64,000 bases of DNA. Origin: Fervidobacterium nodosum Rt17-B1 (GTDB lineage Bacteria; Thermotogota; Thermotogae; Thermotogales; Fervidobacteriaceae). This document shows, piece after piece, positions 8,971-17,363 of this stretch. A model generated the notes under the pieces. It did no database searches. It worked only from the letters and a program-made list of their open reading frames with translations, and was not told the DNA's origin. The first letter of the stretch is position 1, and every line of letters starts with the position of its first letter. The stretch spans positions 434,001 to 498,000 of the forward strand of contig NC_009718.1 in assembly GCF_000017545.1 (NCBI RefSeq), given 5' to 3'. The translations under genes and the position numbers were made by a program.

Positions 8971-11338
8971 TAAGTGCCACCTCCAATACTTCTTCTATCG
9001 TTTCGACAAATGTAAATTTCATCTTTGTTCTAACCACTTCAGGAACTTTTTCAATATCAACTTCATTTTTCTTTGGGAGTATAACATGGTATATACCTTT
9101 TCTATATGCTGCCATAACTTTTTCTTTTATTCCGCCTACAGGTAGCACTCTTCCCCTAAGTGTTATTTCTCCAGTCATAGCTATATCATTTCTCACAGGT
9201 ATATTTTTAACAACAGATACTAAAGCCGTTGTTATAGTTACACCAGCGCTAGGACCGTCTTTTGGTACAGCTCCTTCAGGTACGTGTACATGGATATCGT
9301 TCTTAGTGAACTTTTCAGCATATTCGTCGCCAACTATTTTGCGTGCAAGACTCAATGCAATACGCACGGATTCTTTCATCACATCGCCAAGTTGACCGGT
9401 TATTATAAGTCCGCCGTTACCGGGTATCAACGTGGATTCTATATAAAGTGTAGTACCTCCATTTGGTGTCCAAGCGAGCCCTGTTGTAACACCAATCATT
9501 GGTTTTTCCAATTTGTCTTCATCTTTAATTTTGCTTGGTCCTAAGTATTCAGTAACTTTTTCTGGGCTAATCACAATTTTTTTACCTGTTTTTATAGCAT
9601 CTAACGTAGCTTTTCTAACAACACTCCTTATCTCCCTTTCGAGTTCTCTCACACCAGGTTCCAAAGTGTACTCGTTTATTATTTTCTTGATAGCTGTATC
9701 TTTAAATGAGAAAATTTCATCGGCTTTTTCAACGAATTCAGATTCAATTTTAGGAATTATGTAATTTTTCGCTATATAGAATTTCTCAACATCTGTATAA
9801 CTCGATATTTCTATAACTTCCATTCTATCGCGCAACGCTGGTGGTATCGTATAGAGTACATTCGCCGTCGTAACGAATAAAACCTCGGAAAGGTCGTAAG
9901 GTAGTTCAATGTAATGGTCAACGAACTCTTTATTTTGTTCTGGATCTAGAACTTCCAAAAGCGCAGATGCCGGATCTCCTTGGAAGCTTATGCCCATCTT
10001 ATCTATCTCGTCTAATAGTATCACTGGATTTTTAACACCGAGTTTTCTTATGAGTTGCATAATTCTACCAGGCATAGCTCCAACATAAGTACGTCTGTGT
10101 CCTCTTATCTCAGCTTCATCTCTCAGTCCGCCCAATGACATTCGGCCAAATTTTCTATTCATTGCTCTAGCAATAGATTTCGCAAGTGATGTTTTACCAA
10201 CACCAGGAGGACCAACAAAACAAATAATTGGAGCTTTGGCTTTTTGAGACACTTTTCTAGTTGCAAGATACTCTAAAATTCTCCTTTTTGGTTCATCTAA
10301 ACCGTAATGGTCTTCGTTTAATACTTTTTCCGCAAAATTTATATCATCGGTATCATCGGTTTTTTCGTGCCAAGGTAAGTTCAATATCCAATCTAAGTAA
10401 GTTCTTACAACAGTCGCTTCTGGCGCGTATGGTGACATTTTTTCAAGCCTGTTAATTTCAGCTCTCGCTTTTTCTTTAACAAATTCAGGATAATTATTAT
10501 TTTCAATCTTCTCCTTTAATTCTTTTATCTCAATATCTTCTTCTCCACCAAGTTCATCTCGGATTACTCTCAACTTTTCTCTAAGATAATATTCACGTTG
10601 TGACTTTTCGATTCTTTCTTTTACTTTTTGATCAAGCTGCTGTTCAATCTCAAGTAATTCAGTTTCTCTTGCAAGTATGTCTAAAATCCTCTCAAGCCTA
10701 TTAGCTGGGTGCACTATCTCAAGTAATTGCTGTTTTTCTTCTATATTTCCAGGGCATAAGGAAGCTGCTATATCAGCGAAGACATCTGGGTTATCAACAT
10801 CTTCAAGTAACATTAGCGTTTCTGGAGGAATCTTTCTTGAATATTGCACGTACTTGTGGAGTTCTTCTTTTACCATTCTCATTAAAGCAATCAGTCTCTT
10901 TGATTTACCATAACGCGTGCGTAGAATCTCTATTTCGAATTTAAAGAATTTTTCTCCAACATTCTTTATCCATTTCGCACGTGCAATACCTTCCACAAGC
11001 ACTTTAAATGTTTCATCTGGTAACTTTCCAACTTGTATTATTCTAACTATTGTACCTACTTTATACAAATCCTTTTCTGTGGGAGTTTCAACGGCAGGAT
11101 CTTTTTGGTTAACGACAAAAACAATTTGATTAGTCTTTTCCATGGCTTCCTCTAAAGCCATTAAGGAAATTTCACGTCCAACGTAAAATGGTACAACTGT
11201 ATTTGGAAAAATAACCATATTACTTCTCATTGCTATTGCTGGCAAAACGTTAGGGATAGAGATTTTTTCTTCCCTTGCTTTTTTTGCTTCTTTTTCAAGC
11301 CTTGAATATTTCCCTTTATTATCATTCTTATTTGGCAA
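8906..11338 (-). CDS. lon: ATP-dependent protease Lon
   Basis: Lon is a cytoplasmic AAA+ serine protease that degrades misfolded and regulatory proteins. In 810 residues it has the N-terminal LON substrate-binding domain, Walker A GPPGVGKTS near residue 370, Walker B VILLDEIDKM, and the protease domain with the catalytic serine in KDGPSAGVTITTAL and the catalytic lysine in GGIKEKVMAAYRKG. Start: TTG at 11338 behind GAGGAGGTG. The last ~20 residues form a charged tail (Lys/Arg/Asn-rich) beyond the usual end; this tail is the part that overlaps engB. Confidence 0.96.
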   Translation of the reverse strand: MPNKNDNKGKYSRLEKEAKKAREEKISIPNVLPAIAMRSNMVIFPNTVVPFYVGREISLMALEEAMEKTNQIVFVVNQKDPAVETPTEKDLYKVGTIVRIIQVGKLPDETFKVLVEGIARAKWIKNVGEKFFKFEIEILRTRYGKSKRLIALMRMVKEELHKYVQYSRKIPPETLMLLEDVDNPDVFADIAASLCPGNIEEKQQLLEIVHPANRLERILDILARETELLEIEQQLDQKVKERIEKSQREYYLREKLRVIRDELGGEEDIEIKELKEKIENNNYPEFVKEKARAEINRLEKMSPYAPEATVVRTYLDWILNLPWHEKTDDTDDINFAEKVLNEDHYGLDEPKRRILEYLATRKVSQKAKAPIICFVGPPGVGKTSLAKSIARAMNRKFGRMSLGGLRDEAEIRGHRRTYVGAMPGRIMQLIRKLGVKNPVILLDEIDKMGISFQGDPASALLEVLDPEQNKEFVDHYIELPYDLSEVLFVTTANVLYTIPPALRDRMEVIEISSYTDVEKFYIAKNYIIPKIESEFVEKADEIFSFKDTAIKKIINEYTLEPGVRELEREIRSVVRKATLDAIKTGKKIVISPEKVTEYLGPSKIKDEDKLEKPMIGVTTGLAWTPNGGTTLYIESTLIPGNGGLIITGQLGDVMKESVRIALSLARKIVGDEYAEKFTKNDIHVHVPEGAVPKDGPSAGVTITTALVSVVKNIPVRNDIAMTGEITLRGRVLPVGGIKEKVMAAYRKGIYHVILPKKNEVDIEKVPEVVRTKMKFTFVETIEEVLEVALNEDNSKESRKGRTRKGNSNTK

Positions 11339-11812
11339 TTATAAACACCTCCTCAATCTTTGCAATATCTCTTGCGAGACACATAAACTAACTTTTCTGT
11401 GATTTTCATCAATATGTTCAAATCTTATATTGATAGTCTCTTCATTAAAGAATTGATTTAATGTCTCGCCCCATTCAATTATAAAAATACCATCATCTTC
11501 TTCAAGTTCAGCCTCTAATATATAAAAAGCTTCATCGATACTATTTAATCTGTATGCATCAATATGATAAACGGTTTTATGACAACTATACACATTCATC
11601 AGAGTAAAAGTTGGACTAGTAACCATTATTGGATTACAGCCCAATCCATGAACAATTCCTCGCACAAAAGTAGTTTTCCCACTTCCGATTTCACCGGAAA
11701 GAATTAATATATCACCATTTTCCAAACAACTTGCAAATCTTTTACCTAAATTTATAAGTTCTTCTTCGTTTAAGATTCCCAGTTCAACGCACGATTTACC
11801 GCTTGTTTCCAC
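11339..11812 (-). CDS. tsaE: tRNA t6A biosynthesis ATPase TsaE
   Basis: TsaE is the ATPase of the TsaBDE complex that makes threonylcarbamoyl-adenosine at tRNA position 37. The ~157 residues contain the P-loop SGEIGSGKTTFVRGI near residue 40, the VTSPTFTLMNVY block and YHIDAYRL, all typical. The assigned start is a GTG at 11812, 43 bp inside glpK with no convincing ribosome binding site; translation could start further in. It is directly followed by lon (no gap). Confidence 0.9.
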   Translation of the reverse strand: METSGKSCVELGILNEEELINLGKRFASCLENGDILILSGEIGSGKTTFVRGIVHGLGCNPIMVTSPTFTLMNVYSCHKTVYHIDAYRLNSIDEAFYILEAELEEDDGIFIIEWGETLNQFFNEETINIRFEHIDENHRKVSLCVSQEILQRLRRCL

Positions 11813-13215
11813 TTATTGAATTCCTCCTCACGATTTTCTTTTGGTGTGAATATTCTGTCTATTTTCCTGATTTCTTTTAATTTATTTTTGTCAACCCAAC
11901 CCATAGCTATCGCTGCAAGTGTTGCTGCACCAAGCGCGGTTGTTTCTCTATTTACAGGTCTTTCAACAACTGTATTAACCGTATTGGACAAAATTTGCAT
12001 TATAAGATTATTCTTAGAAACTCCTCCGTCGACTTTTAAAGTTTTTATGTATATCTCACTTTCTTTTTCCATTAAAGCAACGAGTTGACCTACCGAGAAT
12101 GCAATACCTTCAAATGCGGCGTATATTATATGTCTTTTGTCTGTTCCAGGTGTTAATCCAATAATCAATCCCCTTGCGTAAGGATCCCAATAAGGTGCAC
12201 CCAAACCGGTGAATGCTGGAACAAAATAAATACCACCGTTATTTCCCACTTGGAGTGCAAGTTCCGTTAACTCTGCACTATCTTTGGCAAAACCAAGGTT
12301 CCTAATAAGATAATTTACCAAAGTTCCAGTTATGAAAACACTACCCTCTAATGCATAAACAATTTCATTACCTATTTTCCATCCAACTGTGCTAAGCAAA
12401 TTATGTTGTGAATTTATTATCTGATCTCCAGTATTCATCAAAATGAAACTTCCTGTACCTAAAGTACATTTTACATCACCTTTTTCAAAAGCTGTTTGCC
12501 CAAATAGTGCGGATTGTTGATCTCCAACAAGTGATGAAACTGGTATACCATCTTTTGTATCACCAATGTATTGAGCTGTATCAACTAACTTAGGAAGAAA
12601 CTCCCTTTTAACTCCAAAAAGTTCTAAAAGTTCATTATCCCAATCCAACGTATGTATATTAAAAAGCATTGTTCTCGAAGCATTTGAATAGTCTGTAACA
12701 TGTTGACCAGTAAGTTTCCAAGCTAAATAAGAATCAATTGTACCGAATCTCAGTGTCCCTTTCGTTGCAGCTCTTTTAACCTCTTCAACATTATTCAAAA
12801 GCCATTCAATCTTTGTAGCTGAAAAGTATGGATCAACAACTAAACCTGTTTTATCTTTTATTACTTTCCCAAAATCCTTTCTTAATTCACTTGAACGTTC
12901 AGCTGTTCTTCTACATTGCCAAACAATAGCGTTGTATAAAGTTCTTTTTTCTTCTTCATCCCACGCAACAATTGTTTCCCTTTGATTTGTTATACCTATT
13001 GCTTTTATTTTTTCACCTTTCGATTCGGCAACTCTCTTACATTCTTCAAGAACTTCAACAACCGTTTGCCATATTTCTTCAGGATTATGTTCGACCCAAC
13101 CTTCTTTTGGATAAATTTGTTTAAATTCTCTTCTTGCTTCGTGAAGCATGTTAAAATTTTCGTCAAAAAGAATAGCTCTTGTGCTGGTTGTTCCTTGATC
13201 TAAACCTATGTACAT
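11770..13215 (-). CDS. glpK: Glycerol kinase
   Basis: GlpK phosphorylates glycerol to sn-glycerol 3-phosphate. In 481 residues, slightly shorter than the usual ~495, it shows the FGGY-family phosphate-1 motif LDQGTTSTRAILFD (residue 4), TNQRETIVAWDE (~78), GDQQSALFGQ (~235) and the signature GGIYFVPAFTGLGAPYWDP (~320). ATG start behind GGGGAG. No glpF or glpD lies nearby. It is in line with tsaE, lon and engB, probably in one long transcript starting upstream of holB. Confidence 0.95.
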   Translation of the reverse strand: MYIGLDQGTTSTRAILFDENFNMLHEARREFKQIYPKEGWVEHNPEEIWQTVVEVLEECKRVAESKGEKIKAIGITNQRETIVAWDEEEKRTLYNAIVWQCRRTAERSSELRKDFGKVIKDKTGLVVDPYFSATKIEWLLNNVEEVKRAATKGTLRFGTIDSYLAWKLTGQHVTDYSNASRTMLFNIHTLDWDNELLELFGVKREFLPKLVDTAQYIGDTKDGIPVSSLVGDQQSALFGQTAFEKGDVKCTLGTGSFILMNTGDQIINSQHNLLSTVGWKIGNEIVYALEGSVFITGTLVNYLIRNLGFAKDSAELTELALQVGNNGGIYFVPAFTGLGAPYWDPYARGLIIGLTPGTDKRHIIYAAFEGIAFSVGQLVALMEKESEIYIKTLKVDGGVSKNNLIMQILSNTVNTVVERPVNRETTALGAATLAAIAMGWVDKNKLKEIRKIDRIFTPKENREEEFNKWKQAVNRALNWES

Positions 13216-13265
13216 CGTATCTCCCCCTCTAAATGTTTGGGTAATTAAACAATTAAATATACAAA

Positions 13266-13487
13266 TTATTTGAAAAATCTTCCAATTATATTTATTATGA
13301 CAGTAATTACAATACTCAAAATTATCATAGTTGTTATTGGAAAAATAAAGACAAAATTTTTCTTCTTTATAACTATGTCACCTGGTAACCATTTTATATC
13401 ACTCATCTTCGATATCAGATATATCATCAAGCCCGTTATAATAATCATTACTCCTACCATGATCAATAATTTTCCAATTTCCTGCAT
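13266..13487 (-). CDS. Small DUF2905 membrane protein
   Basis: The 73-residue protein has two hydrophobic helices (KLLIMVGVMIIITGLMIYLI and FPITTMIILSIVITVIINII) flanking WLPGDIVIKKKNFVFIFP, the signature of DUF2905. Function is unknown. The true start is the ATG at 13487 with a perfect AAGGAGGGAG, although the frame stays open to 13571. The first 89 bp therefore lie inside the ricT coding region in another frame. Homologues of ~70 residues support the short form (family knowledge). Confidence 0.85.
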   Translation of the reverse strand: MQEIGKLLIMVGVMIIITGLMIYLISKMSDIKWLPGDIVIKKKNFVFIFPITTMIILSIVITVIINIIGRFFK

Positions 13488-14295
13488 TTTCTCCCTCCTT
13501 AAAGTAAGAAAATGGCAGCGCAACCATTTCACCATCGTCAGTTTGAAGAGTAACCTTTGATAAAAACACATTAACAGTTATAACTTTTGCAATTTTTCCG
13601 TCGTAATATATCGTCGAACCTTCGTCAGGAATATTTTCCAACATCTCTATGTAAAAATCGTGTTCGTACATTAAACAGCACAGAAGTCTTCCACACGGAC
13701 CTGTGATTTTTGACGTATTTATCATCATCTGCTGCCTTTTGGCATGTTTTAAAGTAATACTATCAAATTCTCTGAGAAAATAAGAACAGCAACTTCTAAG
13801 ACCACACAAACCTAAACCCTTGATAAATTTCATTTCGTCCCTAACTCCAACTTGCCTTAGTTCAATACGTGTTTTAAACTCTTTTGCAATATCTTTAACA
13901 AGCTCCCTAAAATCCACGCGTGTTTTAGAACTAAAATATATAACTAGCTTGCTTCTATCGAATATATACTTTGATTGCAGTATTTTCATTGGAAGGTTAT
14001 GCTTTTTCACAAGATCTACAGTTATTTCCCTTGCTTTCTTTGCAATTTCTTCGTTCTCGCGAATTATATCTAAATCTTCGTCTGTAGCTTTTCTGATAAT
14101 CTGTTTTATTTCATAATCAACATCGTCAATACTTATATCTTTTGGTCCGCTGAGTATTTTTCCATAATCCGTTCCAAATTCACTTAAAACTATTGCATAA
14201 TCACCATACTTGAATTCTTCACCATTATCACCGTAATATACTATTTTTCCCATTGGCATTAACTCTACACCGTAAACTGTAGCTTGAAAGCTCAT
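13399..14295 (-). CDS. PSP1-domain protein (RicT/YaaT-like)
   Basis: In Bacillus, RicT/YaaT is part of the iron-sulfur Ric complex that assists RNase Y-mediated RNA maturation. The 298-residue protein has the PSP1 domain (EIAKKAREITVDLVKKHNLP, then YFSSKTRVDFRELVKD) and the characteristic cysteine cluster GLCGLRSCCSYFLREF near residue 162 and CGRLLCCLMYEHDFY near residue 200. It overlaps holB by 4 bp (ATGA), the usual arrangement in Firmicutes and Thermotogota. Whether the rest of the Ric complex exists here cannot be seen. Confidence 0.88.
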   Translation of the reverse strand: MSFQATVYGVELMPMGKIVYYGDNGEEFKYGDYAIVLSEFGTDYGKILSGPKDISIDDVDYEIKQIIRKATDEDLDIIRENEEIAKKAREITVDLVKKHNLPMKILQSKYIFDRSKLVIYFSSKTRVDFRELVKDIAKEFKTRIELRQVGVRDEMKFIKGLGLCGLRSCCSYFLREFDSITLKHAKRQQMMINTSKITGPCGRLLCCLMYEHDFYIEMLENIPDEGSTIYYDGKIAKVITVNVFLSKVTLQTDDGEMVALPFSYFKEGENAGNWKIIDHGRSNDYYNGLDDISDIEDE

Positions 14296-15110
14296 ATCTT
14301 TCCTCCTCCATTATTTTCTTGTGAATCAAAGAGTGCCATAAATAAAACATAATACGTGAGTTGATAGTTGAAATTAGCGATTTTACTACTCTGGATTTCA
14401 TCACATATCTTTATATATTTTAATTTTTCTTCATCACTTAACTTACTTTTAAAAATAAACCAGGAAACGACTTTACTAAAAAGTTTCAAGAAAGTTATAT
14501 TGTTAATCTTCGATATTTTAGCCACAAATTTAACGTACTCATCCAAATTTGCATTTTGATACTTTTCTATGAGAGATTTTAGTGTAAATATCCTATCTAT
14601 ATCACTAACACCTTCATCAAATAAATCTTCTTCATTTACTATAGAATATTTTTTTTCTTTAATTTGCTCAAAAAAATCGTAATTCCAGAAAACTATGTGT
14701 CTTTCAAAATCATCGAGTTCTTGACATTCAGTTGGAAAAGGTATATTTATTCTCTGGACTCTGCTTTTAATAGTCGGCAAAATTGAACTCCATCTTGAAG
14801 TTACAAGAATTATTTTTGCGTATTGTGGAGGTTCTTCGAGCGTTTTTAAGAATGCATTAGCAGCTTCCTGCGTCATTTTATCAGCTTCGTATACAACAAC
14901 GATTTTTGCTTTATCATTCGATCGAAAATCTAAAAAATCTATAACTTGTCTTATTTCATCTATACCTATGTTATTTTCAGGTTTGACAATGAATGTATTA
15001 TCAATTCCACCATCTATACTTTTTTCAATAATTTGCATACCGTAAGAAACATTGTGCACAACTATACAGTAACTTTTCCCTTCTTCTAATAAAGGCAATG
15101 ATGGTAGCAT
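14292..15110 (-). CDS. holB: DNA polymerase III delta-prime-like clamp loader subunit
   Basis: The 272-residue protein resembles the delta-prime clamp loader ATPase fold: VVYEADKMTQEAANAFLKTLEEPPQYA near residues 88-114 (read as two blocks) with TSRWSSILPTIKSRVQRI after it. The Walker A lysine motif is missing, and the N-terminus is short (EEGKSYCIVVHNVSYGMQ), so it probably does not hydrolyse ATP itself. The usual length is 300-330, so this is a compact version. It is the first gene of the holB-ricT-DUF2905 run. ATG start behind GGGGGAAT. Confidence 0.85.
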   Translation of the reverse strand: MLPSLPLLEEGKSYCIVVHNVSYGMQIIEKSIDGGIDNTFIVKPENNIGIDEIRQVIDFLDFRSNDKAKIVVVYEADKMTQEAANAFLKTLEEPPQYAKIILVTSRWSSILPTIKSRVQRINIPFPTECQELDDFERHIVFWNYDFFEQIKEKKYSIVNEEDLFDEGVSDIDRIFTLKSLIEKYQNANLDEYVKFVAKISKINNITFLKLFSKVVSWFIFKSKLSDEEKLKYIKICDEIQSSKIANFNYQLTYYVLFMALFDSQENNGGGKI

Positions 15111-15166
15111 TCTTTTTTATTCCCCCAATTCTTTCAAAAGCCCAGTATTTTCTTCTTTCTTAAAAA

Positions 15167-15197
15167 ATTATATCACAAAAGTACACAAAATCACAGT
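15167..15197 (-). promoter_or_regulatory. Candidate promoter for the holB operon
   Basis: On the minus strand an extended -10 (TGATATAAT, core at 15167-15172) stands about 57 bp upstream of holB. The -35 region is weak (TGTGAT at 17-18 bp). The 158-bp gap between holB and the divergent HAD gene must contain promoters for both sides. I could not pick a convincing one for the plus strand, although TATAAT occurs at 15220-15225. Confidence 0.4.
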
Positions 15198-15268
15198 ATG
15201 CTAAATTTACAAGATAATGTATAATAAAATATGAAAAATATTGAATAAGTAAGAAAGGGTGTGTTAAT

Positions 15269-15940
15269 GTGGAAACTAGGCGCATAAAAAATGTAGTTTT
15301 TGACTTGGGAAGAGTTCTCATCGATTGGCAACCATACGAATATATGATTAAAAAATTTGGCAAAGAGACTGCCGAGTTCTTAGAAAGAGTGATATTTAAC
15401 TCCAAAGAGTGGAACTTAATGGATAAAGGTATAATAAATGAACATGAGTTGTGGAATTTGTTTATATACAAGCACCCAGAATACAAAATACCTATCGAAC
15501 ATCTGAAAGAAAACGTGACTAATTTACTCATAGAAATAAAAGATAACACAAAATTATTAGAACCTTTAAAAGCAATGGGCTACAAACTATACGTACTTTC
15601 TAATTTCAGCGAAATGAACTTTGCTTACGTCTCCAGAAAGTACGATTTCTTCCAAAAGTTCGATGGAATGGTTATATCAAGCCATGTAAAGCAAATAAAA
15701 CCAGATAAAGAAATTTTTGAGATACTTATAGAAAGGTACAACATAATTCCACAAGAATCGTTATTTGTAGACGATAGATTGGAGAATATTCAAACAGCTG
15801 AAATCTTAGGTTTTGAATTTATACATTTGACAGACCACACAAAACTTAGAGAAGAACTCGAAAGAAAATTGAATATCAAATTTGATGAAAACAATTTAAC
15901 AGGAGAACAATATGAGACGACTGCAAAGTGCTCGAAGTAA
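15269..15940 (+). CDS. HAD-superfamily phosphatase (YihX-like)
   Basis: This is a HAD hydrolase of subfamily IA. Motif I is VFDLGRVLIDWQPYEYM near residue 9, with Gly-Arg in place of the usual second aspartate region, as in YihX-like enzymes; motif II is YVLSNFSEMN (~109); the motif III lysine is KQIKPDKEIFEIL (~140); motif IV is FVDDRLENIQTA (~165). A sugar-phosphate phosphatase role is likely, but the substrate is unknown. The start is GTG at 15269: the ATG two bases upstream is out of frame, and an in-frame stop lies at 15242. It overlaps the next gene by 29 bp. Confidence 0.85.
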   Translation: METRRIKNVVFDLGRVLIDWQPYEYMIKKFGKETAEFLERVIFNSKEWNLMDKGIINEHELWNLFIYKHPEYKIPIEHLKENVTNLLIEIKDNTKLLEPLKAMGYKLYVLSNFSEMNFAYVSRKYDFFQKFDGMVISSHVKQIKPDKEIFEILIERYNIIPQESLFVDDRLENIQTAEILGFEFIHLTDHTKLREELERKLNIKFDENNLTGEQYETTAKCSK

Positions 15941-16661
15941 TCAATTTAAGAAAAAAACCGATACAATATATGTAAAAATATCCGATAAAGAAGTTAAATG
16001 TACAATTGTAAGGCATTCGAATAGAAAAAGCATCAAAGTGCTTGTAAATAAAGGCACTGTGAAGATATTTGTTCCCAGCCAAACAAGTGATAAACAGATA
16101 AAGTCTCTCTTAACACAACACGGCGCAAAAATATATGATATATTGGAAAAAGAAGTAAGGCAAAAAGAAGAGCTAATAGAGAAAATATCCTTAGGAGAGT
16201 ATTATATTGCCTATTTAGGCAAGAAAATTCCAGTTACATCCACTGAGTCTCTTGAAGTACCAATTCGATTTGAGGAACACGAAATAAAGATTAACAAAAG
16301 ATACATCGACTATGCCGATGTGCTTTTGAATAGATTACTGAGAAAAAAAGCAGAAGAATATATCCCTGAAAGAACGAAATACATTGCGTATAAAAATGGT
16401 TTTAAATTTGCTAGAGTTAAGATAAAAGACACAAAAACAAGATGGGGAAGTTGCTCTTCAAAAGGTACGATATCTCTAAATTGGCGCCTCATAATGGCAC
16501 CAGTTGAAGTTATAGATTATGTTATAATCCATGAATTAGCACACACTGTAGAGATGAACCATAGTAAAAAATTTTGGGAAGTTGTCGGAAGACACTTCCC
16601 AAATTGGAAATTATGCAGAGATTGGCTAAGAAAAAACGGACATAACTTGAGCATCCCATAA
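15912..16661 (+). CDS. YgjP-type zinc metallopeptidase (M48/DUF45 family)
   Basis: The 249-residue protein belongs to the YgjP/DUF45 family. The KTRWGSCSSKGTISLNWRLI block near residue 175 is followed by the zinc motif VIIHELAHTVEMNHSKKFWE (HExxH with a third histidine) near residue 208. It lacks a signal peptide and membrane helices, so it is cytoplasmic. Physiological substrates are not established. ATG behind AGGAGA inside the end of the HAD gene. Its stop lies 14 bp from the convergent aldolase gene. Confidence 0.88.
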   Translation: MRRLQSARSNQFKKKTDTIYVKISDKEVKCTIVRHSNRKSIKVLVNKGTVKIFVPSQTSDKQIKSLLTQHGAKIYDILEKEVRQKEELIEKISLGEYYIAYLGKKIPVTSTESLEVPIRFEEHEIKINKRYIDYADVLLNRLLRKKAEEYIPERTKYIAYKNGFKFARVKIKDTKTRWGSCSSKGTISLNWRLIMAPVEVIDYVIIHELAHTVEMNHSKKFWEVVGRHFPNWKLCRDWLRKNGHNLSIP

Positions 16662-16675
16662 TTCCATCATGTTAT

Positions 16676-17320
16676 TTACTTTTGCTTATAGGAAGTTAAA
16701 TATTTCTCCCTCAAAACTTTTGCGTGCTCTTGAGGTATTTCAATCACTTTTCCTATTTTTAATGCTTCAATGTAAATCTGGGCAGTTTTTTCTGCAACTT
16801 GCGTTGCAATAAATGCTTCATGTAAGTTTTCACCTACACATACCAATCCGTGGTTTCTCAAAAAGACACAATTATTTTGCCCAAGGGCGATGAAAGCATT
16901 TTTTGCCAACTCCCAACTTCCGGGTAAAGCGTACTCGGATACTCTTAACCTTTCCCCAAGAATCATAACTGCGTCTTCAACAATAGGTGGAATTTCACTA
17001 ACTGTTAGTGAAATAACTGTGGAATACACTGGATGAGTGTGGATTATAGCGTTTATATCTTTCCTATTATTGTATATTTCAATGTGAAGTGGCAACTCAG
17101 AAGATGGTTTCAAACTTCCGTAAAGCTTATTTCCTTGCTTATCGACAACAATTATATCTTCTGGTTTGAGCAAATCATAAGGATAGCCAGATGGAGTTAT
17201 GTATATAAAATCACCCAAGTAAACACTAATATTTCCCCAAGTCCCTTTAGTAAATCCAGCTTCGCTAACTATTCTCGCGTATTTTACTACTTCAGTTGCG
17301 ACATCTGTATTAAACACCAT
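16676..17320 (-). CDS. Class II aldolase/adducin family protein (FucA-like)
   Basis: In 214 residues, zinc ligands of the class II aldolase fold appear as AIIHTHPVYS near residue 90 (HxH) and FLRNHGLVCVG near residue 155, with GTWGNISVYL and PSSELPLHIEIY earlier. L-fuculose-1-phosphate aldolase and L-ribulose-5-phosphate 4-epimerase share this fold, and sequence alone does not separate them. It is the last gene of the galactose operon (43 bp after galK), which points to processing of another sugar from the same oligosaccharides. ATG behind GGAGGTG. Confidence 0.82.
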   Translation of the reverse strand: MVFNTDVATEVVKYARIVSEAGFTKGTWGNISVYLGDFIYITPSGYPYDLLKPEDIIVVDKQGNKLYGSLKPSSELPLHIEIYNNRKDINAIIHTHPVYSTVISLTVSEIPPIVEDAVMILGERLRVSEYALPGSWELAKNAFIALGQNNCVFLRNHGLVCVGENLHEAFIATQVAEKTAQIYIEALKIGKVIEIPQEHAKVLREKYLTSYKQK

Positions 17321-17363
17321 TTGAGCCTAAACACCTCCAAAATTTATTGAAATTTATTAAAAC

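Noticed and set aside
13270-13560. 96-codon plus-strand frame rich in Ile/Thr
   Set aside because: It is the complement of the DUF2905 gene, which has a better ribosome binding site and a recognisable family pattern.
13488-13571. Extended N-terminus of the DUF2905 protein
   Set aside because: The extra residues lack family similarity, and the ATG at 13487 has AAGGAGGGAG directly before it.
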